Assembly (NCBI GenBank): GCA_950022655.1 | Contig: OX465579.1 | Location: forward strand, 141,183,118-141,247,117 | Source: Alentia gelatinosa | Lineage: Eukaryota; Annelida; Polychaeta; Phyllodocida; Polynoidae | Reading direction: 5' to 3' | DNA: 64,000 nt | Shown: in pieces, positions 1 through 8,350 of the stretch | How positions within the stretch are numbered: position 1 is the stretch's first letter | Layout: each line of letters begins with the position of its first letter | Position numbers and translations under genes: made by a program | Notes under the pieces: generated by a model | What the model saw: the letters and a program-made list of their open reading frames with translations, nothing else | Databases searched by the model: none | Told to the model about the DNA's origin: nothing

Positions 1-396
1 CCTCTTTTTGACCCGGTTCTCATCACCAAACCCACAGTGTATGCTTATTTTCTTCAAAGCCACGATATAATCTGCTACAGATTCATTATCTTCCTGCTTG
101 CGCTCATCAAATTTGAAGCTCTCAATTAACTCATTGGATCCGTAGGTGTAGTGTTTACTAATTAATTCAGTCAGTTGAGCATATGTTTTAGTTTCAATTT
201 CAGTAGGGGCACACAATGCAACTAACAAGTCCACAACCTCAGGCCCCACCATAGCTAATAAAGCATCGATTTTTTCATCATCCTGGATTTTGTTTATGCG
301 CATCCAGGCATTGAACCGTCTTTGATAGTTAGCCCACTTTTCTTTATTGGGACTAAACTCACCTATGGCATTTACAACATTCCTAGCTTCAGCCAT
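1..396 (-). CDS. gag: Partial gag of a Ty3/gypsy (mag-like) LTR retrotransposon, N-terminal 132 codons
   Basis: An open frame of 132 codons starts at an ATG at 396-394 on the minus strand and leaves the window at base 1 without a stop. It begins MAEARNVVNAIGEFSPNKEK and has the look of a mag/gypsy capsid: W and Y/F residues around residues 25-35, then an ESV-DYI-ALK-like segment near residues 107-114 and a CGFGDE motif near the end. Gag packages element RNA in virus-like particles. The zinc knuckles and pol would lie to the left, outside the window. It is on the opposite strand from, and only distantly similar to, the gag of the element starting near 1.1 kb, so these are two elements head to head. 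The frame is intact for all visible codons. Family call by reading only. Confidence 0.8.
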   Translation of the reverse strand, partial: MAEARNVVNAIGEFSPNKEKWANYQRRFNAWMRINKIQDDEKIDALLAMVGPEVVDLLVALCAPTEIETKTYAQLTELISKHYTYGSNELIESFKFDERKQEDNESVADYIVALKKISIHCGFGDENRVKKR

Positions 397-714
397 AATT
401 TTTCTGGGTTATTCAGATTCACTGTCACTTTTTTTTCTGGTTCACTAATTTGTAGAGAGCCTAGCCTATATCAATACAGTCATTTAACTTTGAAGGCTTA
501 ATTCACTTTCACTACTGTGGACTGAAACCAGCTAGACCTAGATTTGTTTCAGGCCTAGAGAGTTTAGAAGTTAAAGTCACATGGGCTCTTTCCACACAAC
601 AAATTATCACTGTTTTTTCAATGAAAGTTCATCCAATTTGTAGTAAATGGCTTCTATGGCCTTGCACTTAGCTTGTGTTGACATCTGCAAGTAGAGACAC
701 TTTGTGTGCTGTTG
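397..714. other. Spacer between two divergent LTR elements
   Basis: This stretch lies upstream of both head-to-head gag genes. It should hold the leader of the minus-strand element. I see no coding frame and could not delimit an LTR for that element. Confidence 0.4.
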
Positions 715-872
715 TGTAGCGCCTCTAAAACGTTATCCAGCACCAGGGCGCCCCCTACAGTGTATCTGGGGTACTATTGTAATAAACAGTCAATGCTGGC
801 GAACTTGAAATGTAGACTGCTTCTGAGTTATCCACTGATCTAATCCCCACATTATACACAAGATTTGTGACA
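715..872 (+). repeat. Putative short 5' LTR
   Basis: Starts TGTAGCGCC and ends GTGACA, holds an AATAAA signal at 781-786, and is followed at 873 by TGGTGACAGC, in the position expected of a tRNA primer-binding site. Short LTRs are known for mag-type elements. No matching 3' copy is present to confirm the limits. Confidence 0.4.
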
Positions 873-1194
873 TGGTGACAGCTAGTGGGATCTTCTTGAG
901 TGGTTATACATTCCTGGAACAAGTTGGTAATGTATAAACCTACATTGTCATTGAAATCAGAGGAGATAACTCTGAAAGCAAAGTGGTCAAGTGAGGAAGC
1001 ACATTGTTGTGAACAGATATGAGTAGATGAACTGGAGTGGATAAAGACTGACTAATATTTTGAAATCACCTATTCAACTGTAGTGCTATACACTAGTAGA
1101 ATCCTAGTACTGAGTGAAATCTCTCTGTGTGTGGCATTTTGAGTGAAGTTGTGGTGTTGACATCTGAGTTTAAGACTGTACTGTCACTGTCAAC

Positions 1195-2002
1195 ATGCCC
1201 AAATTTAACCCCCCCTGAGCCTATGACTTTTGATGCCCCTGCTAAATGGCCAGAGTGGAGGGAAAGGTTTGCAAGGTTTAGAATTGCCACAAAACTTCAC
1301 AAGGATGACGGTGAAATTCCAGTTGCGTCACTCATTTACGCGATGGGTAGACAGGCAGAAAATATCTATAAGTCCTTTATGTTCGATCCTCCACCAGCCG
1401 CGACTGAAGCTCAGCCTAATCTGCTCGACCCAAAAGATGATTACGATGTAGTGCTCGATAAATTCAACGCATATTTCGTCCCTAAGAGAAATACTATTCA
1501 TGAGAGGACACGGTTTTACCAGCGGACTCAACAAGCAGGAGAATCCGTTGAGTGTTTTGTGCGTAACCTTCACGAGTTAGCAGAAAATTGTTGATTCGGG
1601 GATCATGAGACCGAAAACATCAGAGACCGTCTAATCAGCGGAATGTCCGACAAGGAGGTGTCATTGAAACTACAGCTGGAACAAGACGAGTTGACGCTCG
1701 ATAAGGCAGTAGAGATGGCGCGACACTCCGAATTGGTTAAAAAGCAGAACGAGACAAAGGTGGACTTTGTACGTAAACCAAAGCCGAAGAAACCTGCTGG
1801 TGGAAGCAGACCACCCAAGAAGGAAAGTGGCGGCCCACCAAAGAAGGACAGCTCAAAGTGCGGAAAGTGCAGTTACGTGCATAGGACCCAGAAGTGTCCA
1901 GCTCAGGGAAAGAAGTGTGTGCTCTGCAAGGGTTGGAACCATTTCACTTCTGTTTGTAAAAATAAACCAGCCGTTGAAGACCTTGAAGTGGCTATCAACT
2001 GA
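1195..2002 (+). pseudogene. gag: Gag of the plus-strand gypsy element, disrupted
   Basis: The capsid part is readable at about 1217-1591 (WPEWRERF near its start), followed by a nucleocapsid part to 2002. The nucleocapsid has two zinc knuckles: C-X2-C-X3-H-X4-C and then a canonical C-X2-C-X4-H-X4-C at roughly 1858-1970, after a Lys/Pro-rich basic stretch. The ATG at 1195 fits the usual gag start, but a run of seven C at 1209-1215 puts it out of frame with the capsid; an upstream in-frame ATG exists at 1127. A TGA at 1592-1594 splits the capsid. Another in-frame TGA at 2000-2002 ends gag, with pol continuing in the same frame. Confidence 0.8.
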
Positions 2003-3049
2003 AATGACGATGACGATGGAGGAGCCAGTGGGTACTTCCTTGGAGCCGTTGACTGCCCCGACAGCGACCCAGCTTGGTTTACAGAGCTTGACATCAATGG
2101 AAATTTTGTCAAATGGAAACTAGACTCTGGAGCAGACGTCAGCGTTATGTCAGAGGGGACATTCAAGAGGATAGGAAATAAGCCACAACTCAAGTCTGTC
2201 AACATCAAGTTGTCAAGTCTGGGTGGTGCAGTCAAGCCTTTGGGACAGTTTGTCGCCAGAACACACTTTAAAGGTACAAAGTATTTCTTTAGAATGATCG
2301 TAGTTCCAAAGTTGATTGACTGCTTGATGAGCCGCAGCGTCGCCTGCCGTATGGGTGTGATCAAGAAGATAGATCAAGTGGAGGTCTTCCAGGGTTTGGG
2401 ATGCCTCAAGACAGAGCCTGTCAAGATTGTGCTTCACGATGATGCCCAGCCATATGCTCTGACTGTTGCACGACGTGTACCCATTCCCCTGCTCCCAAAG
2501 GTTAAAGAGGAACTCGAGAGGCTAGAGGCCAACGATGTAATTCATAAGATTACAAAACCTACGGCATGGTGTGCTCCAATGGTACCTGTGGTGAAGAAGT
2601 CAGGTAAAGTGAGGCTTTGTGTAGATCTGAAGAAACTAAACGTAAGTGTTAAACATGAAAGGTATGTGTTACCGACCTTAGAAGATGCAACATCCAAGCT
2701 GAATGGTGCGTCAGTATTCTCCTCTCTGGACGCGACCAGTGGATTTTACCAGATCCCGCTTGAGGAGCAGAGCTGTGAGCTGACAACCTTTATAACGCAC
2801 TTCGGGAGATACTGTTTCAGACGACTCCCGTTTGGGATAACTTCCGCACCTGAAATCTTCATGAGAAAGATGGTTGAGGTCTTAGACGGACTGGAGGGTA
2901 CATTCGTGTATATGGACGACATTCTCGTCTATGGTAAAGACCAAGAGGAACACGATCGGAGGCTAGACAAGGTCATGAAACGTCTTCAGGAATCTGACCT
3001 AAAACTGAACAAGGAGAAGCAAGGAAGAACTCAAGTTCTTAGGACATGA
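2003..3049 (+). pseudogene. pol: Pol part 1: aspartic protease and reverse transcriptase
   Basis: Same frame as gag, directly after the TGA at 2000-2002. The retroviral-type protease motif DSGA is at 2123-2134. Reverse transcriptase follows: a linker ending RVPIPLL, fingers motif LCVDLKKLN, the SSLDATSGFYQIPL block, LPFGITSAPEIF, and the catalytic YMDD box at about 2909-2920. RT copies element RNA into DNA. The frame ends at 3047-3049, and the homologous reading continues one base over from about 3020, so a single-base indel separates RT from the connection domain and RNase H. Confidence 0.88.
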
Positions 3050-4673
3050 GTTCACCAAAAGTGGTATTGAACAAGACAGCGACAAGGTATCGGCGATAAT
3101 CGAGATGCCTGAACCAACGTCCATGCCGCTTTTATGCCAGATCATGGGGATGGTACATTACCTCGGAGCCTACCTCCCAAATCTTCATGACATTATTAAG
3201 CCTTTGAACGACCTGCTTCGAAGTGACACTGTGTGGTCATGGGGACAACCTCAGCAGGAGGCCTTTGATAGGATGAAAAAGCTGGTTTCATCAGCCCAGG
3301 CTCTTGCCTACTACGATGTTTGCAAGCCGACCGTAGTGAGCGCTGACGCAAGTAGCTATGGTCTAGGTGGTGTGCTGCTTCAGGACCACGATGGTCAGCT
3401 GAAGCCCATTGCATACTGTTCAAGGACCCTATCGTCAGCTGAACAACGGTATGCCCAGATTGAGAAGGAATGTCTCGCTAGCGTCTGGGCCTGTGAGAAG
3501 TTTGATCGTTTCCTTTGTGGACTGGAGAACTTTAAGGTCTTAACAGACCACAAGCCCTTGGTGACTCTGATCAACGAGAAGGACTTAGACAGAGCACCCT
3601 TGAGATGTCAACGTTTGTTGATGCGCATGCTCCGCTTTAATGCGAAGGCTGAGTATGCACCTGGAAAGACGATGGTGATATCTGATGCGCTTTCACGAAG
3701 CCCTAAGTGGGATAATGCAACTGTGACGGACACAGAGGTTGCAATACATGTGGCCATGGTAGAGGAGAGTCTTCCCATGTCCGACCACCGGATGGCAGAG
3801 CTTTGGAAGGCGACACACGATGATGATGTCCTCCTAGCCGCAAGTGTGTATGCCCTGGCTGGATGGCCGAAGTACGAACAGGACGTCCCAGACCAGCTGA
3901 AACAGCTCTTCAATGTGAGAGGGAGCCTATCAGTTAGTAATGGTCTACTGACTTATGGCAACAGGATCATCGTCCCGGAAAAGATGAGACCCGATATTCT
4001 CGACAAGATACACCAAGGCCATCAAGGTATCACAAAATGCCTTAAACGAGCAAAGGAGTCTGTGTGGTGGCCTGGTATCGCCAAGGATGTGAAAGGTATC
4101 GTGACCACTTGTGACCATTGTCAAACCTATAGACCGACCCAGAACAAGGAACCACTCATGACGACTACGCTCCCTGATCTACCCTGGCAGAAAATAGGAG
4201 TTGACCTGTGTCAGTTCGAGCGTCAAGAGTATCTTGTTCTGGTTGACTATCATTCATGGTGGATTGAGATACTCCATCTATCAACGACTACATCTTCAGC
4301 AGTGATAGCCAAGATGAAGGATGTGTTTGCCAGACTGGGATTCCCACAGGAAGTAGTCTCAGACAATGGGCCCCAGTTTGCATCTGAACAGTTTAAACAG
4401 TTCACGAAGAAGTGTGATTTCAACCACATCACTTCTAGCCCCCATCTGCCAAGTTCTAATGGAGAGGCAGAATGTGCCGTGAAAACAGCCAAAAGTATCC
4501 TGAGACAAGATGATCCATGGCTGGCACTGATGATTTACAGGGACACTGTCATCGCCGCTACAGGGTGTAGCCCATCCCAGCTCCTCATGGGCCGACATAT
4601 TCGTACGAATCTGCCAACTCTTGGTGCCAGACTTAGGCCATCGTGGCCTTACCCGAACGTCATTAGAGACTGA
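3021..4673 (+). pseudogene. pol: Pol part 2: RNase H and integrase core
   Basis: Continues pol in the next frame. It starts with the end of RT (ELKFLGHEFTKSG). RNase H is recognisable by SADASSYGLGGVLL, EKECLASVWA and TDHKPL (about 3340-3560). Integrase has its His/Cys zinc domain (HQGHQG...CDHCQ, about 4010-4120) and an intact D-D-35-E triad: Asp at 4203, Asp at 4362 in SDNGPQF, Glu at 4470. The frame stops at 4671-4673, where the homologous reading moves one base on. No key catalytic residue is missing in this part. Confidence 0.88.
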
Positions 4674-5229
4674 TAAAGCAACAAAAGCAGGATATGAGCA
4701 CCACTACAACAACCGTCATGGTGTCAAATCCCTGCCTAATCTACAACCAGGAGATGTGGTTAGGCTGAAGACTGACCAGGAAAAGACTTGGACGACTAAA
4801 GGTGTGATAACCACCTCAGCCGAGACTCCAAGGTCATATAATGTGCAGACAGAGTCAGGCAGTTTCCGGAGAAATCGTCGACATCTACAGCTAACTGAGA
4901 CTGCAGACTCCCAGCAGAGTTCTGCAGTGCAGAGTCCTACAACTCTGACTCGACCTGACCACTATCAGCCTTCTGTGGTCGCCGCACCTAATCCGGCTAC
5001 ATCAGCTGGTCCACCTACTCCAGCTCTCACAGAAACACCTGTGCTACGCCAGTCTCTGAGGATGATCAGGAGGCCAGAGAGACTGATTGAAGCTTGGTCT
5101 TGTCCCCCGACATGGGCTAAGAATAATGCCCGGGACAAGGCACGAAAGGGAGAAGTCTACTCCTTATTCACAGGATTTGTTTTGTTCATGTTGTGTTGCT
5201 ACTATAAATATTCAATTACAGCTGATTAA
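4669..5229 (+). pseudogene. pol: Pol part 3: integrase C-terminal domain and tail
   Basis: Third pol frame. It opens with ETDKATKAGYEHHYNNRHG, has the GDVVRLK segment and an RRNRRHL segment typical of the integrase C-terminus in mag-like elements, then a Pro/Ser/Thr-rich tail. The frame closes at 5227-5229, about 50 bases before the purine tract. No chromodomain is apparent. Confidence 0.75.
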
Positions 5230-5281
5230 CATTGAGACTCATATAGACATTCTAAAGACATTAGCGGTTTAGATATACAAC

Positions 5282-5294
5282 AAAAAGGAAGGAA
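5282..5294 (+). other. Putative polypurine tract of the gypsy element
   Basis: AAAAAGGAAGGAA, 50 bases after the last pol stop, in the position of the plus-strand primer. Sequence to the right does not match the putative LTR at 715-872. Confidence 0.45.
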
Positions 5295-5298
5295 CTAT

Positions 5299-5316
5299 AC
5301 TGGGTAATTACCCAGT
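5299..5316. repeat. Perfect 18-bp palindrome
   Basis: ACTGGGTAATTACCCAGT equals its own reverse complement. It lies immediately right of the gypsy purine tract. Confidence 0.9.
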
Positions 5317-6262
5317 GAACTATTTTTGAAATTTAGCAGACCTACCCAAGGCGAGATAACGCATAGTGAGGGAGAGCCTTTCCTCTACCGTGATGGCCTT
5401 CCTGAAGTTGGTGTCCCATCTGGTGATGGCAGGTCGAACCATTTCCTCAAACTATCACAGAATATAGTAGATGCATAGTATTACACATATAAATTTGAAA
5501 ATACATAGGTCACTCTCCTTGTTTTTGAAAGAATTGAAGAAAGCCATATTATTCAGTGCATTTCCTATGTAAATGTTGGTGGCATTTGCAGCGCTAAACG
5601 GAACTCATCTTGCACACCAAGCTGAAAATATATAACAAAATAGAAAGCATTAGGTAAATAAACTAATATAGCTGCGATGATAGAATAGTGGAAGGAATGA
5701 TTAGACGACCATGCGATTATGCGATCACACTAACATGCATTTATCAAAATAGTGTGGCTGGGTTAAGGTGCGAGTGAAGGTGACACAGGTTGGCTCGACC
5801 TCAGCATGAATTATCGCCCAGTAGAAGTTTATTCTATGCACAATCGCGCTTGACACTATAGTGACATATCAAAATGATGACCTCTAATATGTAGCAGTAC
5901 GGACTCAAGGTAATCGGGAGACAAGGTTGTGATCTACTAAACAATTCTTGGCATAGGATCTACATGTTAGAGAGCTATTAAAAAACAGTAACAAATATCT
6001 ACAATAAATGCCACACCGCGTTCAGGAAGATAACTCACCTGTAAGAACTCTATCTCGGGTTTGGGCATGGTGTTGCACTGATGATCGTTTGTCCTTTCAG
6101 TGAGAAAGGGAGACATCAGCTACAGCAGGCACCTTTTTTGTGTCATGTGATTTGAGTAATTTACCTTGGTTGCTGATGATATTTTGTTATACCAAATCAA
6201 AGGTCAATGTGGCATTTTTACTATGTCAACATTTCTTTCAATTCAAACAAATATCATAAGTA
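5317..6262. other. Gene-free spacer
   Basis: A+T-leaning DNA with no long frame, RNA gene or repeat that I recognise. Confidence 0.5.
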
Positions 6263-6378
6263 TCAATGATGCCTCTATGATGCCTGGAGGCATCATGCTG
6301 CGGTAGCTAGGGCAATGCCTGGAGGCATCATGCTGCTGTACATAGCCAGGGCAATGCCTGGAGGCATCATGCTGCAGG
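6263..6378 (+). repeat. Short tandem array of a hairpin-containing unit
   Basis: ATGCCTGGAGGCATCATGCTG occurs three times (about 6279, 6315, 6354), about 36-39 bases apart, with a partial unit before. Each core has ATGCC...GGCAT, which can form a small hairpin. Short frames read through it on both strands only because of the repeat. Confidence 0.8.
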
Positions 6379-6679
6379 GGTTAAAGCGGATGATCCACCA
6401 GGCAGATGCTCCGCAGATGCTGCGCAGGTGGGTTTTTAACCGCCAGCCAACGTTGCTTGCCAGGGCCGGCCAGCCCACCGCCCTAAATTCTCCTTGCTGA
6501 TCCACCAAAACTGCTGTTTCTAGCCACGCCAACAACCACAAGACGTACAAACAGAGCTCGTGGGCGCCCAGTGAGCAGATTCACCAAGTGCCGCGGCCGG
6601 CTAACACCGGTGAGGCGATGAACAAGCAGCGGGTTAGCTGCTGCTGTCTGGTGGATGTTGGTTGCACTAACACGGAAGT

Positions 6680-6712
6680 CGAGTTCATCCGATAGGCGAA
6701 AGGATGAACTCG
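6680..6712. repeat. Perfect inverted repeat, 11-bp stem
   Basis: CGAGTTCATCC and GGATGAACTCG flank an 11-base loop. No coding context; could be a remnant fold-back element. Confidence 0.75.
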
Positions 6713-6823
6713 CCTCCTTACACTATGCCCTCAGGCTGCGCAAAAACCAGAGATTGCGCGAAACAATGTGCAAGACTGTTTGGTAATGATTGAATCTATG
6801 TGATGAATTCAGTTAGATATATC

Positions 6824-7014
6824 ATCCCTAGACATTTACCTAGGTGAGAGTTCTTTTACTCCCCACACCACGTATACATGGTATGGGAAGGATTGGTCTT
6901 TGATATAGCAGTAAATCTACCACTGCTGGGATTGGGAATCGAACCCACAAAGTCCTACAACCTTGGAGTTACAAGTCCAGTGCCCTAACGACTGTCACTG
7001 AGCTAACTCCCCTA
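6824..7014 (-). mobile_element. tRNA-derived SINE, copy 1
   Basis: Read on the minus strand, the tRNA-like head has GGGGAGTTAGCTCAGTG (A box), a small insertion just after it, and GTGGGTTCGATTCCC (B box). The body includes GTAGATTTACTGCTATAT and CATACCATG and ends near CTCTCACCTAGGTAAATG. The same head and body recur at 28.9 kb and 52.7 kb. Such elements are transcribed by RNA polymerase III and moved by LINE machinery. Confidence 0.8.
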
Positions 7015-7244
7015 CCCCTCCCATGAGACAATTATAATTGAAACCAGGATTTAATTAAAAGCTTGAATTCAAGTGCCAGCAACAGCAATACCAACAGTGT
7101 CAAGCCCAAATCCGCATTTCATCAGTGGTCTCGCTGTTGAGGTGGGACCAACTCTCACTGTTATATTTTACGGCATAGTGCACTGAGTGAGCACAGGTCT
7201 CACTATGCTGTGGATATAACACAGAGTAAATAGGGACCTGTTTC

Positions 7245-7612
7245 GGTAATATCCACGGATCAGTACCTCCGATCGTCTTCATAATTAGAACTTTTATAGC
7301 TTATATGGTTCTCTAACCTGTGTTAAAGGTTCATCACTTAATTCCTACGGAAAAGGGGGTGAAATTCCACATCCACTACGGCCTGTCAACCTATTCGACA
7401 TTAACTGCACTTATTCCCGTTTTCACGTTTCGCTGTTTCATGAATGTGCTACCAGTCGAATAGGTCGACAGGCCGTACCGGATGTGGAATTAAACCCACT
7501 TTTCGTAATAATTAAGCCATGAAACTTTAACACGGCTTAGGGAAGGATATGACCTATAATTATCCCAAATTTGAAGAAGATCGGACGTTCCGTTCTGCCG
7601 ATATTTGAGTAC
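7245..7612. mobile_element. Fold-back (MITE-like) element with arms of about 150 bases
   Basis: Left arm about 7245-7405 is an imperfect reverse complement of right arm about 7455-7612. Best-matching segments: AATTCCACATCC with ACGGCCTGTC on the left, and GACAGGCCGT with GGATGTGGAATT on the right; TGTTAAAG on the left and CTTTAACA on the right. Spacer of about 50 bases. No transposase frame. Target-site duplication not identified. Confidence 0.7.
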
Positions 7613-8140
7613 GCATTCCGAGACCGTCATCGATCAAGGATGACAACTTAGCACAGGGAGCTGTTTTAAAAGTCGAGTGAGGTCTCGCCAGTGGCACGTC
7701 ACATTTTGTAAGCGAGAGGCCGGCAACAGTGAGCGGCACCTCAAATCAAAGCGGCAGCAAAACTACTACCAATATCCCATAGAGAGCGGCACCTCCACCT
7801 CAACAGCGACGCCTCAAGTTCCATTGTTGGCCTCTCGCATTGGCGATGAGTACTCTCATTTAGCACCCTCCCGACTTTTGAAACAGCTCCCAGATCTGCA
7901 GATCGGTATATGTCAAGGTCGTCGCATAAATTCGTGAAAGCGTGCTCTGATGGTCTGGGAGATGAAGGAGTACACTGGCCACCAGAGCAGACGTTTGCTA
8001 TGACGAAATTCAAACGCGAATTTCGGTGGATCAGCATGTTCGATCTTCTCCATATTTGGTACGATTATCGGTTATAGGTATACCTTACTCGTGTGAAAAT
8101 TTCATTTCATTGAAAATCTTCTATATACATAAATAACGAG
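7613..8140. other. Gene-free stretch
   Basis: Short frames exist on both strands here (about 86-98 codons) but none resembles a family and none has a convincing start. GAGCGGCACCTC occurs twice near 7731 and 7785. Confidence 0.4.
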
Positions 8141-8350
8141 AGGGTCGACCGTCTCACCCACAGCGGCACCACAGTGGCAGGTACAGCGAGACCCAATCTA
8201 CTAATGAAACAGTCACTGCCACTGTTGGTGCCACTTGTGTCCCAAGTGCCGTTCACGCTTGGCTGCACCTACTAATGAAACACACACTGCCACTGTGGTG
8301 CCACTGTTACAAACAACAAGACTTTTATCTACTAGTGAAACGGCCTCCTG
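8141..8350 (+). repeat. Imperfect tandem repeat, ACTAATGAAAC / GTGCCACTG units
   Basis: CTACTAATGAAACAGTCACTG (about 8200), CTACTAATGAAACACACACTG (about 8268) and CTACTAGTGAAACGG (about 8329) recur at about 60-68 base spacing, with CACTGTGGTGCCACTG between. Imperfect minisatellite; no coding evidence. Confidence 0.65.

Larger units (their letters stand above)
715..5298 (+). mobile_element. Degenerate Ty3/gypsy (mag-like) LTR retrotransposon
   Basis: Order of parts on the plus strand: putative short LTR, putative primer-binding site at 873, gag with two zinc knuckles, protease, reverse transcriptase, RNase H, integrase, purine tract at 5282-5294. Pol order (integrase last) is that of Ty3/gypsy, not Ty1/copia, and the gag and short LTR suit the mag clade. 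The copy is inactive as read: a 7-C run shifts the frame just after the likely gag start, TGA codons interrupt at 1592 and 2000, and single-base shifts occur near 3020 and 4668. No second LTR follows the purine tract, so the 3' end is probably deleted. Confidence 0.85.

Noticed and set aside
6263..8350. CRISPR-like direct repeats
   Set aside because: Few imperfect units with irregular spacing, in an animal genome; ordinary minisatellites.
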